A program made the position numbers and the translations under genes. DNA of 57,658 nt from Gammaproteobacteria bacterium (GTDB taxonomy: Bacteria; Pseudomonadota; Gammaproteobacteria; Steroidobacterales; Steroidobacteraceae), in contig PLAH01000123.1 of the NCBI GenBank assembly GCA_003134045.1, positions 225-57,882 on the forward strand. The letters are read 5' to 3'. Below the pieces are notes generated by a model that searched no databases, was not told the origin of the DNA, and saw only the letters and a program-made list of their open reading frames with translations. Below are positions 1-6,988 of this stretch, in pieces (position 1 is the first letter of the stretch; each line of letters begins with the position of its first letter).

Positions 1-1
1 G

Positions 2-811
2 CTCGATGAACTCGACCGTGAGCTCATCGGCCTCACGCCGGTGAAGGCGCGCATCCGCGACATCGCCGCCTTGCTGCTGGTGGAACGCGCGCGCAAGCAG
101 CTCGGCCTCGCCGGCGGGTCGCCGTCTTTGCATATGTCCTTTACCGGCAACCCCGGTACCGGCAAGACCACGGTCGCCCTGCGCATGGCGCAGATACTCC
201 ACCGCCTGGGCTACGTGCGCAAAGGCCACTTGGTGGCGGTGACGCGCGACGATCTGGTCGGACAATACATCGGTCACACGGCCCCGAAGACCAAGGAGAT
301 ATTGAAGAAGGCCATGGGCGGTGTGCTGTTCATCGATGAAGCCTATTACTTGTACCGGCCGGAGAACGAGCGCGACTATGGTCAGGAGGCGATCGAAATC
401 CTGCTGCAGGTGATGGAGAATCAGCGCGACGATCTGGTGGTGATCCTCGCCGGCTACGCCGATCGAATGGAAACTTTTTTCCGTTCCAATCCGGGCCTGT
501 CCTCGCGCATCGCCCATCACCTGGAATTTCCGGATTATTTGCCGGTCGAGCTCGAACAGATCGCCCAGCGCATGCTCGCCGCCATGCAATATCGTCTGAG
601 CGGATCCGGGCTGGCCGCGCTGCACGAGTACATTCCGCTGCGCATGAAGCAGCCGCATTTCGCAAACGCCCGCTCCATCCGCAATGCGCTCGATCGGGCG
701 CGCCTGCGGCAGGCGAATCGCCTGTTCGAGCAAAAAGGGCGACAGCTCGACCGCGAGGCGCTCATGACCATCGAAGGCGAAGACCTGCGCGCGAGCCGCG
801 TGTTCACATGA
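2..811 (+). CDS. cbbX: CbbX-type AAA+ rubisco activase (5' truncated by window edge)
   Basis: This is an AAA+ ATPase that remodels inhibited red-type rubisco. The reading frame is open from base 2 and encodes family-typical sequence ([15 protein letters not shown]) before the first possible in-window start at 41, so the true start lies upstream. Visible motifs are the Walker A loop GNPGTGKTT, the Walker B segment VLFIDEAY, and a sensor/arginine-finger region ending in SSRI. The pore-loop-like segment after Walker A ([13 protein letters not shown]) is typical of CbbX/SpoVK-like ATPases. It overlaps cbbY by 4 bases (ATGA), so the two are translationally coupled. In other autotrophs cbbX lies directly downstream of cbbL and cbbS, which would be expected just outside the window. 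The family assignment is very secure; that the host rubisco is red-type is inferred. Confidence 0.95.
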   Translation, partial: LDELDRELIGLTPVKARIRDIAALLLVERARKQLGLAGGSPSLHMSFTGNPGTGKTTVALRMAQILHRLGYVRKGHLVAVTRDDLVGQYIGHTAPKTKEILKKAMGGVLFIDEAYYLYRPENERDYGQEAIEILLQVMENQRDDLVVILAGYADRMETFFRSNPGLSSRIAHHLEFPDYLPVELEQIAQRMLAAMQYRLSGSGLAALHEYIPLRMKQPHFANARSIRNALDRARLRQANRLFEQKGRQLDREALMTIEGEDLRASRVFT

Positions 812-1584
812 AGCTCGAGGCGCTGATCTTCGATGTCGACGGGACGCTCGCGGACACCGAGGAGGCGCATCGCTGCGCCTTCAACGAGGCCTTCGAGCAG
901 CTCGGCATCGCCTGGAATTGGAGCCGGCCGACCTATGCGCACTTGTTGTCGACCACCGGGGGCAAGGAGCGCCTCGCCGCCCACATCGATTCGCTCGACG
1001 CATCGGCCGGCGTACGGCAAGGGTACATGCGGCGTATCGAAGAGATACACCGGGCCAAGACGCGAAATTACACCCGCAGCGTGCACGGGGGACGGGTGCC
1101 GTTGCGGGACGGCGTGCTGCGCCTGCTGGACGAGGCCGCCCGCTCCCGTGTCAGGGTCTGCATCGCCTCGACCACGACGTTCGCCAACATCGAAGCGTTG
1201 CTGCACACCCACCTGGGCGAGTCGGCATTGGACCGTTTCGCCGTCATCGGCGCGGGCGATCGGCCGCTCAAGAAAAAGCCGGCACCGGACATCTACGATT
1301 ATGTGCGGCAGCGGCTCGGGGCCTCCCCCGACGCCTGCGTGGCGATCGAGGATTCGGCAAACGGGCTGCGCGCGGCCAAGGCGGCGGGCCTGTTCACGCT
1401 GGTCACGCCCAGTTACTGGACCAGAACCGAGGATTTTTCCGGGGCGGACCTGGTATTGCCGTCGTTGGGCTCGCCCGAACGGCCCTTGATGCCGCGCGCA
1501 GTGTCGCTGCTGGGCAATTCGATGGTGGGCATCCGTGAGATCAACCGGCACTTGAGCGCCGTAAGCGACCTGCTCGCGCACTGA
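808..1584 (+). CDS. cbbY: CbbY-like HAD-family phosphatase
   Basis: This 258-residue haloacid-dehalogenase-superfamily hydrolase carries all four HAD motifs: DVDGT at residues 10-14 with the nucleophile Asp, a Ser/Thr motif around ASTT, the Lys of motif III in KKKPAPDIY, and the acidic motif [10 protein letters not shown]. CbbY proteins dephosphorylate xylulose-1,5-bisphosphate, a misfire inhibitor of rubisco, so it would act in the cytoplasm with CbbX. The ATG overlaps the cbbX stop. The next gene, fbp, begins 44 bases after this stop. The position between cbbX and fbp supports CbbY over other HAD phosphatases such as phosphoglycolate phosphatase, which cannot be excluded from sequence alone. 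Confidence 0.9.
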   Translation: MKLEALIFDVDGTLADTEEAHRCAFNEAFEQLGIAWNWSRPTYAHLLSTTGGKERLAAHIDSLDASAGVRQGYMRRIEEIHRAKTRNYTRSVHGGRVPLRDGVLRLLDEAARSRVRVCIASTTTFANIEALLHTHLGESALDRFAVIGAGDRPLKKKPAPDIYDYVRQRLGASPDACVAIEDSANGLRAAKAAGLFTLVTPSYWTRTEDFSGADLVLPSLGSPERPLMPRAVSLLGNSMVGIREINRHLSAVSDLLAH

Positions 1585-1628
1585 CTTCTTTGCACGCCAC
1601 CGATTCAACGCCAGGGGGACTCAAAAAA

Positions 1629-2702
1629 ATGACTCGCGAAAAAACCATAACGGAATTCATGATCGAAGAGCAGCGTCGCTACCCGGAAGCCAACGGGGAC
1701 TTCACGGCGCTGCTCAACTATGTCCGGCTGGCGTGCAAACGCATCAGCTTCATCGTCGGCCGCGGCGCCCTGGCCGGCGCGCACGGCTCCGCGCAAGCCA
1801 TCAACGTCCAGGGCGAGACACAGATGAAACTGGACGTGATGTCAAACGACATTTTCCTGCGCACCAGCGAGTATGGCGGCCACTTGGCCGGCATGGTGTC
1901 GGAAGAACTCGAGGAGCCCTATCAAATACCCGCCGAGTACCCCCGCGGCAAATACCTGTTGTCCTTCGACCCCTTGGACGGGTCCAGCAACATCGACATC
2001 AACGCACCGGTAGGTAGTATTTTTTCGGTCTTGAAGTCGCCGAACGGCACCGATGCGCCCACGGCCGCCGACTTTCTGCAACCCGGAGCGCAGCAGCTGT
2101 GCGCCGGCTATGCGATTTACGGCGCGACCACCATGCTGGTGTTCACGGTGGGACGCGGCGTGCACGGCTTTACCCTCGACCGCGGTTTCGGCGAATTCAT
2201 TCTGACCCACCCGAACATGCGCATCCCGGCGGAGGCCAACGAGTTCGCCATCAACGCATCCAATGAGCGATTTTGGGAACCGCCGGTGAAGCGCTACGTC
2301 ATGGAATGCCTCGCCGGACACGGCGGCGTGCGCGGCAAGGATTTCAACATGCGCTGGATCGCGTCGTTGGTTGCCGAGGTGCACCGAATTCTGATCCGCG
2401 GCGGCCTCTTCATGTACCCGAGGGACACCAAGGATCCCGCCAAACCCGGCCGTCTGCGGCTGCTGTACGAGGCCAATCCCATGGCGATGCTGGTCGAACA
2501 GGCAGGAGGCGCGGCCTCCACCGGCAACGCCCGCATCCTGGATCTTCAGCCGACCGAGCTGCACCAGCGCGTGCCGCTGATTCTCGGCTGCAAGGCCGAA
2601 GTCGAGCGGATCGAACAGTACCATCATGAACACGACCAAGGGCTCGATCGGATCTACAGCTCCCCGCTGTTCAAAGAACGTTCCTTGTTCCTTCAAAACT
2701 AA
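1629..2702 (+). CDS. fbp: class I fructose-1,6-bisphosphatase
   Basis: This enzyme hydrolyses fructose-1,6-bisphosphate to fructose-6-phosphate in the regenerative phase of the Calvin cycle and in gluconeogenesis. The protein is 357 residues. The class I metal- and substrate-binding signature [10 protein letters not shown] is present near residue 110, and family blocks such as [13 protein letters not shown] and [17 protein letters not shown] lie in the C-terminal half. An in-frame TTG at 1590 would give 13 extra residues. I chose the ATG at 1629 because it follows a clear ribosome-binding site (AGGGGGA, 1613-1619) and starts at the usual family N-terminus. It sits between cbbY and prk in one orientation, consistent with a Calvin-cycle operon (cbbF role). 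Confidence 0.95.
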   Translation: MTREKTITEFMIEEQRRYPEANGDFTALLNYVRLACKRISFIVGRGALAGAHGSAQAINVQGETQMKLDVMSNDIFLRTSEYGGHLAGMVSEELEEPYQIPAEYPRGKYLLSFDPLDGSSNIDINAPVGSIFSVLKSPNGTDAPTAADFLQPGAQQLCAGYAIYGATTMLVFTVGRGVHGFTLDRGFGEFILTHPNMRIPAEANEFAINASNERFWEPPVKRYVMECLAGHGGVRGKDFNMRWIASLVAEVHRILIRGGLFMYPRDTKDPAKPGRLRLLYEANPMAMLVEQAGGAASTGNARILDLQPTELHQRVPLILGCKAEVERIEQYHHEHDQGLDRIYSSPLFKERSLFLQN

Positions 2703-2724
2703 CCGACCGCGCAGGGCGACCCAC

Positions 2725-3627
2725 ATGTCAGCAAAGCATCCCATCATTGCCGTCACCGGCTCCTCCGGAGCCGGCACCACCTCCGTGACGCGCACTTTCA
2801 ATTGGATTTTTCGACGCGAGCACATCAATGCCGTGCTCGTGGAAGGCGACTCCTTCCATCGCTACAACCGCCTCGAGATGAAAGAAGCGATGGCGGAGGC
2901 GTCCGCCAGGGGCGACAATCATTTCAGCCACTTCGGGCCGGAGAACAATCTGTTCGCGGAATTGGAGGCGCTGTTCCGCCGATACGGGGAATCCGGTACC
3001 GGCAGAATCCGCCGCTACTTGCACGACGATAAGGAAGCCGCGCCCTTCAAGCAGGATCCCGGCACGTTCACCGAGTGGCAGGATATCCCCGCCGATACCG
3101 ATCTGATGTTCTACGAGGGCCTGCACGGTGCGGTGGTCACGCCCGAGGTGAATGTGGCGCAGCACCCGGATCTGACCATCGGCGTCGTTCCCATCATCAA
3201 TCTGGAGTGGATACAGAAACTGCATCGCGACAAGGGCACGCGCGGCTATTCGACCGAAGCGGTGGTCGACACCATCCTGCGGCGCATGCCCGACTACGTG
3301 AATTACATCTGCCCCCAGTTCTCGCAGACGCACATCAACTTTCAGCGCGTGCCGACGGTCGACACATCCAATCCTTTTACCGCCCGATACATCCCGGCCG
3401 CCGACGAGAGCTTCGTGGTGATTCGCTTCGCCAACCCGAAGGGAATCGATTTTCCCTACCTGCTGTCAATGATTCACGACTCCTTCATGTCGCGCCCGAA
3501 CATCATCGTCGCCCCCGGCGGCAAAATGGAACTGGCCATGCAGCTCATCCTGACCCCCATGATCCTGAAGATGATGGACGTGCGCCGGCGAGCGCTGGGG
3601 ATGCAGCCGCAGCGCGTCTCCATTTAG
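2725..3627 (+). CDS. prk: phosphoribulokinase
   Basis: This kinase phosphorylates ribulose-5-phosphate to ribulose-1,5-bisphosphate, the committed step feeding rubisco. The 300-residue length fits the bacterial PrkB/CbbP type. The N-terminal P-loop GSSGAGTTSVT starts near residue 11, followed by the conserved DSFHRYNR segment and the family blocks HFGPENN and GLHG. The ORF is open upstream to 2626, overlapping fbp, but the ATG at 2725 gives the canonical N-terminus just before the P-loop and has AGGG about ten bases upstream. It is the last gene of the operon and is followed by a strong hairpin (3676-3707). Confidence 0.95.
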   Translation: MSAKHPIIAVTGSSGAGTTSVTRTFNWIFRREHINAVLVEGDSFHRYNRLEMKEAMAEASARGDNHFSHFGPENNLFAELEALFRRYGESGTGRIRRYLHDDKEAAPFKQDPGTFTEWQDIPADTDLMFYEGLHGAVVTPEVNVAQHPDLTIGVVPIINLEWIQKLHRDKGTRGYSTEAVVDTILRRMPDYVNYICPQFSQTHINFQRVPTVDTSNPFTARYIPAADESFVVIRFANPKGIDFPYLLSMIHDSFMSRPNIIVAPGGKMELAMQLILTPMILKMMDVRRRALGMQPQRVSI

Positions 3628-3675
3628 CTGCGCGGGCGCTCCCGAATACCGGCCCGCGCCGCCTTGGCGACGGTG

Positions 3676-3707
3676 GCACCGGCCGGCCAACTGCGGCCGG
3701 CCGGTGC
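3676..3707. terminator. GC-rich hairpin after the cbb operon
   Basis: A perfect 13-bp inverted repeat (3676-3688 with 3695-3707) flanks a 6-base loop, about 50 bases after the prk stop. There is no T tract, so it would be a non-canonical terminator or an mRNA 3'-end stabiliser. Its position between prk and an unrelated exporter gene supports an operon boundary. Confidence 0.55.
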
Positions 3708-3805
3708 TCCAATCGCGCCGATGACGCCCATCCTGCGGATCTCTCGATGGCGAGCCATGGCCTCCTCTACACTAGGCGGACAAGAACCCCCAGATTCACG
3801 TCCCC

Positions 3806-4717
3806 ATGTCATCACGCAAACACCCCCTCCACCGCCTGCGCGGCATCCTGTTCATGATCGCCGCGGTGTTCGTATTCTCCATCATGGATGCGCTGATGAA
3901 GCATCTGTCGGCGCACTACGTGCCGCTGCAGATCGCGTGCCTTCGCGCCCTGTCGTCCTTGATTTGCCTGCTGCCAGCCATCGCGTGGCAGCGCTCCTGG
4001 CGGAGTCTGCGGCCCACGCAACCATGGCTGCATGGGCTACGCGGCGCGCTCGGCATCGTCATGCTGACGAGCTTCGTATTCGCCGTCCATCGCCTGACCC
4101 TGGCGCAAACCTATTCGCTGTTTCTGGCGGTGCCGTTATTGATGACCGCCTTGTCGGTGCCCATACACGGCGAACGCGTCACGGCCCGTCGCTGGCTGAT
4201 CATTGCGGTGGGGCTATGCGGCGTGCTGGTGATATTGCAGCCGTGGAACAAGGGGCCGTTTTCCATGGTGGCCGCCGCCGCGGCCGCCATCGCGGCGGTG
4301 TGTTACGCCCTGAGCGCCTTGACCGTGCGCACCTTGGGACCCGGCAACAGCAGCCTGTCGATGGCGTTCTGGTACTTGGGCCTGGTCGGCGTGGCATCGG
4401 GTCTCTTGGCGTGGCGGGATTGGTCGCCGGTGGCGGCCGGCGATTGGCTCTGGCTCGCGGCCATCGGCGTGTCGGGGGCGCTCGGCCAACTGTGGCTGAC
4501 CGAGGCCTTCCGGCGTGCGCCGCCCTCCGTGGTCGCGCCCTTCGAATACACGGCCATTCTCTGGGCGTTCTTGATCGACTGGGTGTTCTGGTCCGCGTCG
4601 CCGTCGGTGAGCTTGCTCATCGGCGCGGGCATCGTCGTTACCAGCGGCATCGTCGTCATTCTCGACGAACACCGGCTGGCAGGGCGCCCCATGAGCGCCG
4701 CGTTACCGATGCCTTGA
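3806..4717 (+). CDS. EamA/DMT-family membrane transporter
   Basis: This 303-residue protein has about ten hydrophobic segments arranged as two EamA repeats. The first is near residues 13-137 and the second near 150-286 (WLWLAAIGVSGALGQ, then the pre-helix motif APFEYTAILWAFL). Such drug/metabolite-family carriers export small metabolites or amino acids across the inner membrane. The substrate cannot be read from the sequence. It begins after the cbb hairpin and appears to be its own transcription unit. The annotated ATG gives the expected short cytoplasmic N-terminus. Confidence 0.88.
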   Translation: MSSRKHPLHRLRGILFMIAAVFVFSIMDALMKHLSAHYVPLQIACLRALSSLICLLPAIAWQRSWRSLRPTQPWLHGLRGALGIVMLTSFVFAVHRLTLAQTYSLFLAVPLLMTALSVPIHGERVTARRWLIIAVGLCGVLVILQPWNKGPFSMVAAAAAAIAAVCYALSALTVRTLGPGNSSLSMAFWYLGLVGVASGLLAWRDWSPVAAGDWLWLAAIGVSGALGQLWLTEAFRRAPPSVVAPFEYTAILWAFLIDWVFWSASPSVSLLIGAGIVVTSGIVVILDEHRLAGRPMSAALPMP

Positions 4718-4732
4718 GCGGCGCTGTCGCGG

Positions 4733-4948
4733 CTATTTATTCGGCGCGCTGATGTTGTATGTCGACATAGATAGGAGGCTGGATGAGTCGGCCAAGCTTG
4801 CGAGCACGACGTAGTCGAATTTGGTCGGCGCGCCGGCGCGCGCCGCAAGTCCGCATCGTGCCGGCGCGCTCGCCGAGGCGGGGGACAATAGAGCCGCCGA
4901 GGCGAGCAACGGCATCACAATCAAAGCCCGTGAAAGTCGGCTATTCAT
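4733..4948 (-). CDS. small putative secreted protein, function unknown
   Basis: This 71-residue ORF starts with a typical Sec signal (NSRLSRALIVMPLLASAALL, then an SPASASA-like cleavage site). The remaining roughly 43 residues contain no domain I recognise. A good ribosome-binding site (GGGAGA) lies a few bases upstream of the ATG at 4948. It is 48 bases downstream of, and collinear with, the DUF3309 miniprotein gene, so the two may be co-transcribed. The mature part is compositionally unremarkable, and a frameshifted relic is possible. Confidence 0.45.
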   Translation of the reverse strand: MNSRLSRALIVMPLLASAALLSPASASAPARCGLAARAGAPTKFDYVVLASLADSSSLLSMSTYNISAPNK

Positions 4949-4996
4949 GACGTCTCTCCCTGTTGTCCAAATCCCGTCGGCGCCTCGAGCCCGATG

Positions 4997-5155
4997 CTAT
5001 AAACGACCCGTGACGACGAGGACCAGCAGAATGATCAGCACCAGGCCCAGTCCGCCGCTCGGGTAATAGCCCCAGCCGCTGCTGTACGGCCAAGCGGGAA
5101 GCGCGCCGATCAGGAGGAGAACCAGTAGTATCAGTAGAATGGTGCTTATCGACAT
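4997..5155 (-). CDS. DUF3309-type small hydrophobic protein
   Basis: This 52-residue protein has an N-terminal membrane segment (ISTILLILLVLLLIGALP), a short aromatic/glycine-rich turn (WPYSSGWGYYPSGG), and a second hydrophobic segment (LGLVLIILLVLVVTG). This two-helix architecture with the W-P-Y...WGYYPSGG turn matches the DUF3309 family, widespread in proteobacteria and of unknown function. The start is supported by GGAGAT a few bases upstream of the ATG at 5155. It would sit in the inner membrane. Confidence 0.8.
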   Translation of the reverse strand: MSISTILLILLVLLLIGALPAWPYSSGWGYYPSGGLGLVLIILLVLVVTGRL

Positions 5156-5218
5156 GTGTATCTCCCGTGGGCGCGATTCGCTGGAAGGGAGAGTACGGGT
5201 TGGTTCCCGCCGAAACAG

Positions 5219-6133
5219 TCAGGAAGGCGCGTGACCCGATGTAGGGGAGCGCCTACCGAACGCCGCCACCGCGGCACGGGCCGCTGGACCCAAGAGTTCC
5301 GGACGCGCGAGGACGATGTGCAGCGAGACGATGCGGGAGCCACCGCTGAGCAGCGGCAACCGCTTCAATCGCCCATCGCGCAAGAAATCCCGCAGCATGT
5401 GTTCCGGGAGCCAGGCGTAGGCGAGACCGGCGAGCAGCGTCGCCAGCGAGGATTCCATGCTGCTCACGGTGAACCGGAGTTCCGCCCCCAGCCACCCCTC
5501 ATCCCGATGCGCCGAGCCCGAATCACGCACCACGGCTTGCACATGCCGCACCAGATCGTCCGCGGTCAATTCGCGGCCGAGCTGAAACAAGGCATGATCC
5601 GGCCGCGCGGCCGCGATGAATTCGACATCGAGCAATCGATCGCCGAGAAAATGTGCGGGGACTCGACTGGTAACGACTACGTCGGCGCTGCCCTGAACGA
5701 TGGCGTCCTCGGCGCCCGACAGCACCGCGTCGGACAATTGAATTTGGGTCGTGGGACACGTCTTTTGCAACTCCGCGACGATCTCGAGCAGGCGCGGCCG
5801 CGGAAACGCGGCGTCCACCACGAGCCGAAGTTCCGGCTCCCAGCCCTGTTTCAGGCTGCGAGCCAAGAGCTCCAGGGTGTGCAGATCGTGAATGACGGCG
5901 CGCGCCCGCGTGAGCAGCGCGCGGCCGTGCGCCGTCAGTACCGCCTTTCGGCCTTCGATTTCGAGCAGCGGGACATCCAACGCCTCCTGCAGCCGGGCCA
6001 CGGCGTAGCTGACGGCGGACTGGCTGCGATGCAATTTGGCGGCCGCTTGGGCGAATCCCCCGTGATCGACCACGGCCGCGAGCACTGTCCACTGCTCCAA
6101 TGTCGTCTTTGTAAAGGTCACCGATAGATCCAT
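5219..6133 (-). CDS. LysR-family transcriptional regulator
   Basis: This 304-residue protein has an N-terminal winged helix-turn-helix at about residues 9-67 (LEQWTVLAAVVDHGGFAQAA, then QSAVSYAVARLQE). It is followed by a LysR substrate-binding domain from about residue 95 (LRLVVDAAFPRPRLLEIV). It is transcribed divergently from the pirin gene with an 81-base spacer. This arrangement is classical for LysR regulators that control both themselves and the neighbour. The inducer is unknown. Confidence 0.92.
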   Translation of the reverse strand: MDLSVTFTKTTLEQWTVLAAVVDHGGFAQAAAKLHRSQSAVSYAVARLQEALDVPLLEIEGRKAVLTAHGRALLTRARAVIHDLHTLELLARSLKQGWEPELRLVVDAAFPRPRLLEIVAELQKTCPTTQIQLSDAVLSGAEDAIVQGSADVVVTSRVPAHFLGDRLLDVEFIAAARPDHALFQLGRELTADDLVRHVQAVVRDSGSAHRDEGWLGAELRFTVSSMESSLATLLAGLAYAWLPEHMLRDFLRDGRLKRLPLLSGGSRIVSLHIVLARPELLGPAARAAVAAFGRRSPTSGHAPS

Positions 6134-6136
6134 TTT

Positions 6137-6176
6137 TTCGATGGGTTTGACCCGAATTTTGCGCTTTTTTTATGAA
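6137..6176 (+). promoter_or_regulatory. putative promoter/LysR operator in the lysR-pirin spacer
   Basis: The spacer holds a partly symmetric element (GGGT-TTG-ACCC, 6143-6153) flanked by TTCG and GAA. It overlaps a possible sigma70 promoter toward pirin: TTGACC at 6147-6152, an 18-base gap, then TATGAA at 6171-6176. A LysR site overlapping the target -35 is a common geometry. This call comes from sequence inspection only. Confidence 0.4.
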
Positions 6177-6214
6177 ATTGGTGGAGTCTATTCTGTGGTC
6201 GAACGGAGGTTCCC

Positions 6215-6916
6215 ATGAACGATATACGACGAAGCGATGAACGAGGGTTTGCGGATCACGGTTGGCTCAAGTCCTACCACACATTTTCATTTGCCGACTA
6301 TTTCGATCCGCAACACGTGGAGTTCGGTCCGCTGCGCGTCATCAACGAGGATCGCGTGCAGGCCGGAGCAGGTTTCGGCACACACGGCCATCGGGATATG
6401 GAAATCGTCAGCTACGTGCTCGAGGGCGAACTCGCCCACGAGGACTCGATGGGCAACGGTTCCACCATTAGGCCGGGCGACGTGCAGAGAATGAGCGCCG
6501 GCAGCGGTGTGCGCCATAGTGAGTTCAACCCCAGCTCGAGCAAGGGTGTGCATTTCCTGCAGATCTGGATTCAGCCGAGCGCCCGCAACATCGAGCCCAG
6601 CTACGAAGAGAAACGATTCGATCCCCGGGAGAAGCGTGGGCGGCTGCGCCTGATCGTCTCGCCCGATGCGGCCGAGGGCTCGCTCCTGATCCATCAGGAC
6701 GCGAGGATCTACGCCGGACTTTTCGATGCCGGCGAGAGCGCCGATCTTAAGGTCGCGGCAGGCCGCAAAATCTACGTGCATGTGGCGCGCGGTACGCTCA
6801 CGGCCAATGGGTCCGTGCTCAACGCCGGCGATGCGCTGAAGATCTCCAGCGGATCTCGGGTGCATGTCGAGCAGGGACGAGAGGCCGAGGTGCTGGTATT
6901 CGATCTGCCGGCTTAA
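6215..6916 (+). CDS. pirin-family protein (YhaK-like, possible quercetinase)
   Basis: This 233-residue bicupin belongs to the pirin family and has the size and N-terminal block of E. coli YhaK. Metal-binding residues of the N-terminal cupin are visible in the THGHRDMEIVSYVLEGELAH region (about residues 54-75). The core family text continues through MSAGSGVRHSEFNPS and FLQIWIQPS. Family members bind a metal and some show quercetin 2,3-dioxygenase activity; the physiological role is usually unclear. The start at 6215 is preceded by CGGAGG. It is divergent from the LysR gene, which probably controls it. Confidence 0.9.
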   Translation: MNDIRRSDERGFADHGWLKSYHTFSFADYFDPQHVEFGPLRVINEDRVQAGAGFGTHGHRDMEIVSYVLEGELAHEDSMGNGSTIRPGDVQRMSAGSGVRHSEFNPSSSKGVHFLQIWIQPSARNIEPSYEEKRFDPREKRGRLRLIVSPDAAEGSLLIHQDARIYAGLFDAGESADLKVAAGRKIYVHVARGTLTANGSVLNAGDALKISSGSRVHVEQGREAEVLVFDLPA

Positions 6917-6988
6917 CGCACGGTGCTGCTTCCACACGAGCGCACCAGCAAGGAAGGCCGCCCCCGGGGACGGCCTTCCCACGCGGCA

